Shown piece after piece: positions 1 through 9,100 of a stretch of 64,000 nt of DNA. The DNA is taken from NCBI RefSeq assembly GCF_900105095.1, contig NZ_LT629743.1, positions 2,841,001 through 2,905,000 on the forward strand, in the 5' to 3' direction. Every line of letters begins with the position of its first letter. The stretch's first letter is position 1. Origin of the DNA: Erythrobacter sp. HL-111 (GTDB lineage: Bacteria; Pseudomonadota; Alphaproteobacteria; Sphingomonadales; Sphingomonadaceae). The notes under the pieces are model-generated. The model was not told the origin of the DNA. It ran no database searches and was given only the letters and a program-made list of their open reading frames with translations. A program made the translations under genes and the position numbers.

Positions 1-407
1 AAGACGCCTTCGTGCATCTCCTTCGCATAGCCCGACGGGCTGTCATCGTGGTTGAACACCATGTGGGTGTGTTCGACTCCGGCCTCCTGCAGCCGGTCGA
101 GCGCCGCCTCGAGTTCGTCCTCCTCCATGTGGAAGGCGAGGTGGTTCATCGAGCCGTGCGCGGTCTTGGCGTCGAAGGGGAATTTCCTGACCGAGGCGAT
201 GCCCGGCGCGGCGGGCGGCGCGTCCTTCCACCAGAAGAAGGCGATCGAGGCCCCGCCGCCGCAATCGAAGAAGAAGTGCTGGCCGCCGTCGGGCAGCTGC
301 ACCGTCTTGAACAGCGGCATCTCCAGCACCTCGGTGTAGAAGCGGACCGTCTCCTTCATGTCGCGGCAGACGAGCGCGACGTGGTTGATGCCTTTCGTGC
401 GGATCAT
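1..407 (-). CDS. VOC (glyoxalase/dioxygenase-fold) family protein, 3' end cut by window
   Basis: Small vicinal-oxygen-chelate protein read leftwards from ATG at 407; the C-terminus lies beyond base 1. It opens MIRTKGINHVALVCRDMKET, the usual first beta-alpha-beta unit of the fold, and a second conserved histidine appears in MNHLAF near residue 90; both are the expected metal-ligand positions. A good ribosome binding site (AGGAGG) sits 7 nt before the ATG. It is divergent from hppD, which is itself a VOC enzyme, and another VOC gene follows hppD, so a role in aromatic amino acid catabolism is plausible. The substrate cannot be read from sequence. Confidence 0.85.
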   Translation of the reverse strand, partial: MIRTKGINHVALVCRDMKETVRFYTEVLEMPLFKTVQLPDGGQHFFFDCGGGASIAFFWWKDAPPAAPGIASVRKFPFDAKTAHGSMNHLAFHMEEDELEAALDRLQEAGVEHTHMVFNHDDSPSGYAKEMHEGV

Positions 408-506
408 GGGCGTGCCTCCTTCGCCCGGCAGACTGCACCGCGCGCGCGCCTCATGCAATCGGGCGCGGGGGATTCCTTTGACAAGCCGGTGCGATTCCCC
501 TAGATA

Positions 507-520
507 GTTACAGTTGTAAC
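507..520. promoter_or_regulatory. Palindromic candidate operator between VOC gene and hppD
   Basis: GTTACAGTTGTAAC has perfect 6-bp arms (GTTACA/TGTAAC) around a 2-bp centre. It lies in the 152-bp divergent intergenic region, about 40 bp before the hppD start and 100 bp from the opposite gene. The size and symmetry suit a dimeric MarR- or GntR-type regulator acting on both genes. No regulator gene is visible nearby, so assignment is inference. Confidence 0.45.
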
Positions 521-559
521 CAATTCGCTTGACCCTTTTGCATCCATGTGAGCCCATTG

Positions 560-1678
560 ATGAGCCAGCACCCTTCAGACCTGTTCGAAAACCCCGCCGG
601 CCTCGACGGCTTCGAATTCGTCGAGTTCTGCGCCCCGGAACAGGGCGTGATCGAACCCGTGTTCGAAGCGATGGGCTTCACCCGCGTCGCCCGGCACCGT
701 TCGAAGGACGTGCACCTCTGGCGGCAGGGCGGGATCAACCTCATCGTCAATTACGAACCGCGCAGCGCGGCGTGGTATTTCGCGCGCGAACACGGCCCTT
801 CCGCCTGCGGCATGGCGTTTCGCGTGCGCGACGCGGCGGCGGCCTATGACCACCTGCTCGAACGGGGTGCCGAACCGGTCGAGGTGGCGACCGGCGTCAT
901 GGAGCTGCGCATCCCCGCGATCCGCGGGATCGGCGGCGCGATCCTCTACCTCGTCGACCGCTATGCCGGGGCCGAGGGCAAGAGCCTGACGATCTACGAC
1001 ATCGATTTCGATTACCTTCCCGGGGTCGATCCCTATCCCGAAGGCGCGGGCTTCCACACGATCGATCACCTCACCCACAACGTCTACACCGGCCGGATGA
1101 AGTACTGGGCCGATTATTACGAGACGCTGTTCAATTTCCGCGAGATCCGTTTCTTCGACATCAAGGGCGAATATACCGGCCTCACGTCGAAGGCGCTGAC
1201 CGCGCCCGATGGCAAGATCCGCATTCCGCTGAACGAGGAGGGCGAGGGCGGAAAGGGCCAGATCGAGGAGTTCCTGCGCCAGTTCAACGGCGAGGGCATC
1301 CAGCACATCGCGCTGATCTGCGATGACCTGGTGGCCTGTTATGACCGGCTCAAGCAATACGGCGTGCCCTTCATGACCGCGCCGCCCGCGACCTATTACG
1401 AAATGCTCGACGAACGCCTGCCCGGCCACGGCGAGGATGTCGATGCGCTCAGGACGCGGGGCATCCTGCTCGACGGGAGCACGCAAGGCGGCCAGCCGCG
1501 CCTCCTGCTCCAGATCTTCGCCGAAGCGCAGGTCGGGCCGGTCTTCTTCGAATTCATCCAGCGCAAGGGCGACGAAGGTTTCGGCGAGGGCAATTTCAAG
1601 GCCCTGTTCGAAAGCATGGAACGCGACCAGATCCGCCGCGGCGCGCTCGATGTCACGGCGAAGGAACCGGCCGAATGA
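560..1678 (+). CDS. hppD: 4-hydroxyphenylpyruvate dioxygenase
   Basis: Converts 4-hydroxyphenylpyruvate to homogentisate in tyrosine degradation; cytoplasmic, non-heme iron enzyme. The product is 372 residues, normal for bacterial HPPD, with two VOC domains. The iron triad is visible: His in IDHLTHNV, His in [13 protein letters not shown], and Glu in the C-terminal [19 protein letters not shown] signature. ATG 560 is preferred; an in-frame GTG at 548 would add MSPL, and neither has a strong ribosome binding site. The stop overlaps the next ATG by 4 bases (ATGA), so the downstream VOC gene is co-translated. An aromatic aminotransferase able to supply the substrate lies at 40245. Confidence 0.96.
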   Translation: MSQHPSDLFENPAGLDGFEFVEFCAPEQGVIEPVFEAMGFTRVARHRSKDVHLWRQGGINLIVNYEPRSAAWYFAREHGPSACGMAFRVRDAAAAYDHLLERGAEPVEVATGVMELRIPAIRGIGGAILYLVDRYAGAEGKSLTIYDIDFDYLPGVDPYPEGAGFHTIDHLTHNVYTGRMKYWADYYETLFNFREIRFFDIKGEYTGLTSKALTAPDGKIRIPLNEEGEGGKGQIEEFLRQFNGEGIQHIALICDDLVACYDRLKQYGVPFMTAPPATYYEMLDERLPGHGEDVDALRTRGILLDGSTQGGQPRLLLQIFAEAQVGPVFFEFIQRKGDEGFGEGNFKALFESMERDQIRRGALDVTAKEPAE

Positions 1679-2244
1679 ACGATGCCAGCCATCCGGTGAA
1701 ACTGGGCGGCATCCACCACGTCGCCTATCGCTGCCGCGACGCGAAGGAGACGGTGGAGTGGTACGGCCGCGTGCTCGGCATGGGCTACACCACCGCCTTT
1801 GCCGAGGACCACGTGCCCTCGACCGGGGAATACGACCCCTATATGCACGTGTTTCTCGATGCGGGGAACGGCAACGTCCTCGCCTTCTTCGAATTGCCCA
1901 ACCAGAAGGACATGGGCCGCGACGAGAACACGCCCGCATGGGTGCAGCACCTCGCCTTCAAGGTGCCTTCCGAAGAGGCGCTGCTGTCGGCCAAGGCCCA
2001 TGTCGAGGCGCAGGGGATCGAGGTGCTCGGCCCGACGCATCACGGCATCTTCAAGTCGATCTATTTCTTCGATCCCAACGGCCACCGCGTCGAACTCGCC
2101 GCGGATATCGGGACGGACGAACAATACGCCGAACTCGCCCGCGTTGCGCCGCTGATGCTGGAGGAGTGGAGCGAGACCAAGAAGGCCCCGCGCCACGCCG
2201 ACTGGCTCCACGAAATCGCGCGCGAGGAACACGCGAAGGCTTAG
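1675..2244 (+). CDS. VOC family protein coupled to hppD
   Basis: 189-residue single VOC-fold protein, translationally coupled to hppD through an ATGA overlap. The N-terminus ([20 protein letters not shown]) and the second half ([11 protein letters not shown], then [13 protein letters not shown]) carry the conserved His and Glu positions of glyoxalase/bleomycin-resistance-type metal sites. Coupling to hppD suggests a function in the homogentisate branch or detoxification of a keto-acid by-product. This is context inference; the family has many activities. The C-terminal 40 residues, after the VOC domain, are helical and charged. Confidence 0.88.
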   Translation: MNDASHPVKLGGIHHVAYRCRDAKETVEWYGRVLGMGYTTAFAEDHVPSTGEYDPYMHVFLDAGNGNVLAFFELPNQKDMGRDENTPAWVQHLAFKVPSEEALLSAKAHVEAQGIEVLGPTHHGIFKSIYFFDPNGHRVELAADIGTDEQYAELARVAPLMLEEWSETKKAPRHADWLHEIAREEHAKA

Positions 2245-2415
2245 AGCCGCGGTGATTCCCTCCCCCTGGGGAGGCTGGGCGTGAGTGTTCCGCCCTCTCG
2301 ACCGCAGAACCCCAATCCCTTTCCCCGATGGAAGGGGCGCAAGATTTGACTCAACGCAAAGCGCCTCGCTGCCGCCTCCCCCACTCTGGGCAAATCAAGT
2401 GAGGGGAGTCGGTCC

Positions 2416-4044
2416 ATGCGTATCCTGTTCGTCCATCCCAATTATCGCTCCGGCGGGGCCGAGATCGCGGGGACCTGGCCGCCCGCCTGGGTCGCCTATC
2501 TCACGGGACCGCTGAAGCGCGCGGGCTTTACCGACATCCACTTCATCGACGCGATGACCGAGGAGGTCGACGACGAGGAATTGCGCGACCGGATGCTCGC
2601 GCTCCAGCCCGACGTGGTGGGCACGACCGCCATCACCCCCTCGATCTACGCCGCCGAGCGCGTGCTGGAGATCGCGGCGCTCAACGTGCCCTCGGCGGTG
2701 CGGGTGCTGGGTGGGGTGCACGCGACCTTCATGTACAAGCAGGTCCTGTCCGAAGCGCCGCATATCGACGTGATCGTGCGCGGCGAGGGCGAGGAGATCG
2801 CGGTCGAACTGTTCAGCGCGATCCAGCGGGGCCGCTGGAAGGAAGAACGCGCCGGGATCAAGGGCCTCGCTTTCCGCGACGGGGACAAGATCGTCGCGAC
2901 ACCCGCCGCCGACACGGTCAAGGACATGAGCACGCTGAAACCCGACTGGGACGTGCTCGACTGGAACCTCTACAAATATCTCCCGCTCGGCACCCGCGTC
3001 GCCATCCCCAACCTCGCGCGCGGCTGCCCCTTCACCTGTTCGTTCTGCTCGCAATGGAAATTCTGGCGCGACTACCGCATCCGCGATCCCAAGGACGTGG
3101 TCGACGAGATCGAGGAACTGCATGAAAGGCACGGCGTCGGCTTCTTCATCCTCGCCGACGAGGAACCGACCATCAACCGCAAGAAATTCATCGAATTCTG
3201 CCAGGAGCTGATCGACCGCGGCCTGCCCGACAAGGTCAAGTGGGGGATCAACACCCGCGTCACCGACATCTACCGCGACCGTGAATTGCTGCCCTTCTAC
3301 CGCAAGGCGGGGCTGGTGCATGTGAGCCTCGGCACCGAGGCGGCGGCGCAGATGAAGCTCGATCGCTTCAACAAGGAAACCAAGGTCGAGGAGAACAAGC
3401 AGGCGATCAAGCTGCTGCGCGATGCCGACATCTTCGTCGAGGCGCAGTTCATCGTCGGCCTGGACAACGAGACGCCCGAAACGCTCGAAGAGACCTACCG
3501 CATGGCGTGGGACTGGCAGCCCGACCTTGCCAACTGGGCGATGTACACGCCCTGGCCCTTCACCCCGCTGTTCGAGGAGATCAAGGACCAGGTCGAGATC
3601 CACGATTTCTCGAAATACAATTTCGTCACGCCCATCATGAAACCCGCCGCGATGGAGCGTGGCGAGCTTTTGAACGGGGTGATGAAGAACTACCGCCGCT
3701 TCTACATGCAGAAGGCGCTGTTCCATTACCCGTGGCGCGGGACCGGCTTCAGGCGGCGCTACCTGCTGGGCTGCCTCTATGCCTTCCTGCGCGCCGGCTT
3801 CAAGCGCACGTTCTACGATCTCGGCAAGGCCGGGTACTGGGGCCCGCAGACGGCGAAGAAGGTCGATTTCCAGTTCGACGAAAGCCGCGCTGCGGCGCAG
3901 GACGCGGCGACCGACTGGCAGACCAATGCCGACCGCGCGGCCCAGGCCAAGGCCCGGCGCGAGGCGGTCCGCAAGCAGATGAAGGAACGCGGGGCGGAGC
4001 GTCGCCGCGATCGGCTCGACGTGGGTGCGGGCGGGGATGCGTGA
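2416..4044 (+). CDS. bchE: Mg-protoporphyrin IX monomethyl ester oxidative cyclase, oxygen-independent
   Basis: Radical-SAM enzyme that forms the isocyclic E ring of bacteriochlorophyll using water rather than O2. The 542-residue product starts with a B12-binding region ([19 protein letters not shown]) and has the radical-SAM cluster motif CPFTCSFC near residue 205, followed by [13 protein letters not shown] and the [17 protein letters not shown] block typical of BchE. The C-terminal [15 protein letters not shown] segment is also characteristic. A GAGGGGA ribosome binding site precedes ATG 2416. It overlaps bchJ by 8 bases. No other photosynthesis gene is in the window. Confidence 0.95.
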   Translation: MRILFVHPNYRSGGAEIAGTWPPAWVAYLTGPLKRAGFTDIHFIDAMTEEVDDEELRDRMLALQPDVVGTTAITPSIYAAERVLEIAALNVPSAVRVLGGVHATFMYKQVLSEAPHIDVIVRGEGEEIAVELFSAIQRGRWKEERAGIKGLAFRDGDKIVATPAADTVKDMSTLKPDWDVLDWNLYKYLPLGTRVAIPNLARGCPFTCSFCSQWKFWRDYRIRDPKDVVDEIEELHERHGVGFFILADEEPTINRKKFIEFCQELIDRGLPDKVKWGINTRVTDIYRDRELLPFYRKAGLVHVSLGTEAAAQMKLDRFNKETKVEENKQAIKLLRDADIFVEAQFIVGLDNETPETLEETYRMAWDWQPDLANWAMYTPWPFTPLFEEIKDQVEIHDFSKYNFVTPIMKPAAMERGELLNGVMKNYRRFYMQKALFHYPWRGTGFRRRYLLGCLYAFLRAGFKRTFYDLGKAGYWGPQTAKKVDFQFDESRAAAQDAATDWQTNADRAAQAKARREAVRKQMKERGAERRRDRLDVGAGGDA

Positions 4045-4702
4045 GGCTGCCGCCGCGCCGCCGGGCGAGGCGGAGATCGGGCCGAACGCCGTGCTCCAGA
4101 CCATGCGCGTCATCGAGACGCGGCTTGGCGCAGGAGCGGGCGCGGCGATCCTCGCCGAGGCCGGGCTCGCGCGGCTGCCGGACGGGACGGGCATGATCCG
4201 CGAGGCCGACGCGATCGCGCTCCACCGCGCCATTGCCCGCCGCTTCCCGCACGAGGCCGAGGCGATCGCCCGGGCTTCGGGCGCCGCCACCGCCGACTAC
4301 ATCATCGCCCACCGCATCCCCGCCCCTGCGAAGGCGCTGCTGCGCCTGCTCCCGGCGGCGCTCGCCGCGCCGCTGCTGATGGCGGCGATCCGGCAGCACG
4401 CCTGGACCTTCGTCGGGGCGGGGCGCTTCACGCCCGCGGGCGGCTGGGCCTTCACCATCGACCGTGCTGCCGCCCGCGACGACCCGGCCCCGCCGCCGAG
4501 CCTCTTCACCTGGTACGGCGCGGTCTTCACCCGCCTGTTCCGAAAACTCGTCAGCGCGCGCGCCGAATGCCGCGTGGTGGCGTGCGAACGCGACGGGCTC
4601 GCCCGCCGCTACCGGATCGGGCGGGCAGGGCGCGCGTTCCCGGCGCCCTTCGCGGTTTCCCGCCGCGGCCGGCCGGACGAAAGCGGGATGACCGCGCCCT
4701 AA
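4037..4702 (+). CDS. bchJ: BchJ, V4R-domain bacteriochlorophyll biosynthesis protein
   Basis: 221-residue protein with the V4R-type fold once described as a 4-vinyl reductase; later work on the family suggests an accessory role in substrate delivery. Typical BchJ text is visible: [13 protein letters not shown] near the N-terminus, [14 protein letters not shown] in the middle, and [13 protein letters not shown] followed by cysteine-containing [13 protein letters not shown] near the end. ATG 4037 overlaps the bchE stop by 8 bases; an in-frame GTG at 4025 is possible. bchE-bchJ adjacency is standard within photosynthesis clusters, which supports both calls. Confidence 0.9.
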   Translation: MREAAAAPPGEAEIGPNAVLQTMRVIETRLGAGAGAAILAEAGLARLPDGTGMIREADAIALHRAIARRFPHEAEAIARASGAATADYIIAHRIPAPAKALLRLLPAALAAPLLMAAIRQHAWTFVGAGRFTPAGGWAFTIDRAAARDDPAPPPSLFTWYGAVFTRLFRKLVSARAECRVVACERDGLARRYRIGRAGRAFPAPFAVSRRGRPDESGMTAP

Positions 4703-4720
4703 CGGAAATTGTCATCGCCC

Positions 4721-4735
4721 TGACACGGCTTGTCA
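4721..4735. promoter_or_regulatory. Inverted repeat TGACA-N5-TGTCA, candidate operator (copy 1)
   Basis: TGACACGGCTTGTCA ends about 70 bp before the likely start of the Slam-like gene, and a further TTGTCA half-site lies at 4709-4714. The same architecture, preceded by the same CC dinucleotide, recurs at 10439-10453, 77 bp before the CsgG-like gene. The pair marks co-regulation; the cluster's own OmpR-type regulator (11522-12232) is the obvious candidate, though that family usually binds direct repeats. Confidence 0.5.
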
Positions 4736-4804
4736 GCGGACGGCGCCGCGCGCCCGGTCCATGCCTTCCCCGAGGTTCACGCACGACCGGGGGGCTGGCA
4801 CCAA

Positions 4805-6142
4805 GTGGAACGCAAACTGTCAGGGGGAGCGCGCGCGGCGGCGCTCGGGGCGGCATCCGCCATCGTCATCGCGCTGGCCGGGACGCCCGCGCCTGCCGCG
4901 GCGCGGCAGGCCGATGCCGCAGGCGAGGCCTCCGCCGCGCGCGAGCAGGCCGAGGCCGAATACGCCCGCCTTTCCGCCGAGGTCGCGCAGCGCGCAGGCG
5001 ATCCGGCGTTCGATTACGCGCTCGGCATCGCGGCGCTCGACAGCGGCCGTTACGGCGAGGCGATCATCGCCTTCCAGCGCGTCCTCGCGGTCCAGCCCGC
5101 CAACGCGGCGGCCCGCGCCGAGCTGGCGCGGGCCTTCGCCCTCGCCGGGGACATCGACACCGCGCGCGACGAGTTCGCGACCGTGGTCGACGATCCCTCC
5201 CTTCCCGATCCGGTGCGCCAGCGCTTCACCGGCTTCGTGCGCCAGTTCGACCGGCGCATCGCGGGCGGCGGCTCGGACGTGAGCGGCTTCGTCGACGCGC
5301 GGATCGGGCATGACAGCAACGTCAATTCGGCGACCGCGCAGGACACGATCGTCATCCCGCTGTTCAGCTTCCTCGGACCGGGCCAGCTCGGGGCGGAGGC
5401 GGTCGAGCAGGCCGACGAGTTCGCCGACATCACCGCAGGCGTTTCGGCGGTCGCCGCAATCTCGCGGCAGGACCGGGTGTTCTTCTCGGCGCTCGGCAAC
5501 CTGCGCGAAAACTGGAACCGCGGGTTCGACCAGGCCGCGCTCACCGCGACCGCGGGCCTCGCCCACAGCTTCGCCAACGAGGACGTGCTTTCGCTGTCGG
5601 CGCAGATCCAGGAATTCTGGCTCGACGATGCCAGTTTCCGCACCTCCTACGGGCTGACCGCGCAATACACGAAACCGCTTTCGGACGGCCGCGCGCTGAC
5701 CGCCTCGGCGCAGTGGAACCGACTCGACTTCGCGGGCGATCCGCTGCGCGATGCGGACCGCTATGCGCTGGGCGTCGGCTTGGTCGGCAAGGTCTTTGCG
5801 GCAAGCGTGACCGGCGGCAAGGAGGAGACGCGCCGCGCGGCGGGCGATCACCTGTCCTTTTCCTTCATCGGCGCGAATATCGGGGCCGAACTGCCGGTCG
5901 CGCCGCGCCTCGCCGCGGTCGGCGGGGCGGCGTTCGACATCCGCCGCCACGATGCCGACGACCCGCTCTTCCTGACGAGGCGCGAGGACGAACGGCTCGA
6001 CCTGTCCGCGGGACTGAAGTTCGCGCTGACCCGGCGGCTCTTCCTCCAGCCGACCGCAACCTGGTCGCGCAACTGGAGCAACATGGCGCTGTTCGATTTC
6101 GAGCGCTGGACCGCCTCGGTCGGCGCGCGCTTCGAGTTCTGA
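4805..6142 (+). CDS. TPR plus outer-membrane beta-barrel protein, DUF560/Slam-like
   Basis: Predicted periplasmic-TPR/outer-membrane barrel protein of the kind that moves partner proteins to the cell surface. From GTG 4805 it is 445 residues: an Ala-rich signal peptide, a TPR-like block (FDYALGIAALDSGRYGEAII, then FQRVLAVQPANAAARAEL), and from about residue 150 a barrel region opening GFVDARIGHDSNVNSAT. The DSNVN motif is typical of DUF560/Slam barrels. The chain ends in an aromatic-terminated beta strand (SVGARFEF). An upstream in-frame start at 4730 would add 25 non-signal-like residues and is less likely. It precedes a giant secreted protein by 25 bp, a Slam-client arrangement. The Slam-like role is inference. 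Confidence 0.75.
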   Translation: MERKLSGGARAAALGAASAIVIALAGTPAPAAARQADAAGEASAAREQAEAEYARLSAEVAQRAGDPAFDYALGIAALDSGRYGEAIIAFQRVLAVQPANAAARAELARAFALAGDIDTARDEFATVVDDPSLPDPVRQRFTGFVRQFDRRIAGGGSDVSGFVDARIGHDSNVNSATAQDTIVIPLFSFLGPGQLGAEAVEQADEFADITAGVSAVAAISRQDRVFFSALGNLRENWNRGFDQAALTATAGLAHSFANEDVLSLSAQIQEFWLDDASFRTSYGLTAQYTKPLSDGRALTASAQWNRLDFAGDPLRDADRYALGVGLVGKVFAASVTGGKEETRRAAGDHLSFSFIGANIGAELPVAPRLAAVGGAAFDIRRHDADDPLFLTRREDERLDLSAGLKFALTRRLFLQPTATWSRNWSNMALFDFERWTASVGARFEF

Positions 6143-6167
6143 TTGCTCAACCGGGGGAGACCACGAG

Positions 6168-9100
6168 ATGACTGCACCTGCGACCACCCGTCCCGCCCGC
6201 CTGCTGCTGCTCGGCGCCTCCGCGCTGGCGCTCGCCGCGCCGCTCTCCGCGAACGAGGTGATCTTCACCACCGCCGAGGCGCCGCCGACGACCGGCGAGC
6301 GCGTCGCCCAGACCGGCGGGCTCACCCAGGTCGCGCTGACCGGCGGGGGGACCGTCTCGATCGTCGATGCAGCCGACTACCGGATCAATCCGGACGGCTC
6401 GATCGACCTCTACGAAGGGTCAATCACGGTCGCAGGCACGGGTATCGCCACGGGATCGGGCGGGCGCGAAATTGTGGTGCGGATGCCCGGCGGGCTCGAG
6501 GGCCGCATCGCGGGCGCGGGTTCGGCCGGCAATTTCTCGGTCGGCGCGAGCGACGGCGAGGAAGGTGGCGAGGCGAGCGGCCACGCGCTCACCGGTGCGG
6601 TGCGGATCGGGCGCGCGGACGATCTCGAACGCTTCGCCGCCGGGCAATCCTGGCGGGCGCGCCGCGACAGGGGGCCTCGCCGCGTGGTCGCGAACGGGCC
6701 GATGGCGAGCCCCGACGCCGCGCCCGCAACGCCCGACGGCCCCGGCCCCGACACCGGCCCCGGCCCAGACACCGGCCCCGGCCGCGTGGTCCCGATCGGC
6801 GGGGATGCCGGCCCGGTCGCCGCCGCGCTCAACGGGATCCCGGTGACCTTCGCCGACCAGCTCGCCGCCGCGGGCGCGTCGAGCGACATCCTCGCCGCGG
6901 CGCGACGGCTGGAGGCGGTGGTCGGCAATCCAGCACTCGACACTTTCCCGAGCGGGGATTTCGCCCTGCTCGTCGCCGCCGCCGCGCGGCTCGAGAACGC
7001 CTATGGCGGCCAACCCTTCGCCGAGGCGCGAGCGGACATTATCCGCACCTACCTGCGTTTCCTCAGCGAAGGCGGAGCGGGGAGCGGTTTCGTCGCGGCC
7101 TACAGCGGCTTCACCCTCGCCTATCTCGACTTCCTGCGCGCGGGCGGCCTGCCGAGCTCCTTCGCCGACGCCCGCCCCGCGGACATCGAGGCGTGGCTCG
7201 CCTATGCCGGGCGCACCGGCGCGCTCGCCGAGCTTGCCGCGCGCGACCGCGTGCTGGCCGAGGCCTATCTCGACTTCCTGCGCGAGGGGGGCAGCCGCGA
7301 CCGCTTCACCGCCTCCTTCACCGAACTGACGGGCGCCTATTTCGCCTTCGTGCGCGGCGGCGGCGATCCGGCGGACTTCACCGGGGCGAGCGAGGCGGTG
7401 CTGGCCGGGACCATCGCCTTCCTTTCGGACAGCGGGCTCGCGGCGCAGCTCGGCGCGGCCGACCGGGCGCTGATCGAGGCCTTCCTCGCCAATGGCGGGC
7501 TCGCCTTCGCGGCGCAGTACGAAGCCGCGCTCGGCGGCTACTTCGCCTTCCTCGCCAGCGGGCGCCTGCCGAGCGATTACGCCGCGCTCGACCAGGCGAC
7601 CTTGCGCAGCTATCTCGAAACCCTCGCCGACACGGGCCTGTTCGAGGCCGTGCTCGGCGAGCGTGCAGGCTTCTTCGCCGACTATCTCGCCTTCCTGCGC
7701 GCGGGCGGCCCGGTCGATGGCTTCGCGGGCCTTCCGGCCAACATCTTCTCCGCCTACGCGGCCGATCTTGCCGCCTTCTACGCCTTTCTCGAAGGCGGCG
7801 GCGTGCCCTCGAGCTATGCCCTGCTCGATCCGGCGACCCTGCGCGAATACGTCGCCGCGCTCGAAGCCGCGGAGGCGAGCGGGCGGTTCCTCGGCGACCT
7901 CGCCGGGTTCTGGCGCGACTACGCCGCGTTCCTCGCGGGCGGTGGCAATCCCGACACCTTCGCGCAGCTTCCGGTCCCGCCCGATTTTTCCGCCTTCGCC
8001 GCGGCGCTCAACGCCTATGCGACCTTCCTCGCGGGCGGGGGGCTGCCGTCCGATTACGACGCGGCGGCGCTCGCCGATCTCGCCGCCTTTCTCGAAGCGG
8101 TTGCATCGGCGGGTCGGCTGGAGGAACTGCTCGGGGCCAATGCCGATCTCCTGTCGGCCTATTTCGCCTTCCTCGAAGGCGGCGGGAGCGTGGACGGCTT
8201 CGCGGGCCTGCCGCTCTACGCCGATTACGTCGCGGCGCTGAACGCCTATTTCGATTTCCTCGCGGGCGGCGGCGTGCCGAGCGACTACACGCTGCTCGAT
8301 GCGGCGACGATCGAGGCCTACCTCGCCGCGCTCGCCGCCCTGCAAGGCGGGTTAGGCGGGATCGGCGATCTCAACGACTTCTTCGTCGAATACTTCGCAT
8401 TCATCTCGGGCGGGGGCGATCCCGACCTGTTCGCGGGGCTTCCGGGGACCGGCGGTGGCGGCGGCACGGGCGGCGATCCGGACGTGCCGACCATGCTCGC
8501 GGGCTACACCGGCGGGTTCGATCCGGCCACGGCGCGGATCGATTTCATCCTCGGCGGAGTGCTAGCCGGCGGGACCTTCGTCGGCAGCGAGCGCGGGTTC
8601 GGGGCCTCATCCTACACGCTCGACCCGAACGGGGGCCTTGCCTCCTACACCCGCCAGCCGGGCGGCCAGGTCCGCAATCGCGGCGCGGCCGTGCAGACCG
8701 ACGTCTTCGGCAATGCCGATGCCGTGATCGGGCGCTGGACCGACGGGACGATCACGATCCCCAACAGCTTCACCTTCGATGCGAACCAGGGCCTGCACTA
8801 CATGCTCGCGCGCCCGGTCGGACCGGATTTCAGGCCTTCGCTGAGCGGGCGCGTGGACTATTACCTGATCGGCGCGACCCGCCCAACCATCGCCGACGGC
8901 ACGCTCGCCCCGGGCGAGTTCGAGGCGGGGCTCGCGCTGCTGTTCGGCAGCGACATGTTCCTCGCGATGGAGGGCAGCATCACGATGCCGGATCCAGCGC
9001 CGGACGGAGCCGACCCCTACGTCTTCGCCTTCGCGACCGAGGGCGGCCTTGCCGACCCGGCGCAGTCCGCGAGCCTGTTCAGCGCCAATGGCGAGGGGGC

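Noticed and set aside
2259..2274. CCTCCCC/GGGGAGG inverted repeat after the second VOC gene
   Set aside because: The loop would be only two bases without fraying and there is no T run, so I do not call it a terminator.
2245..2415. PpsR or FnrL sites before bchE
   Set aside because: No TGT-N12-ACA or TTGAT-N4-ATCAA element could be found in this gap.
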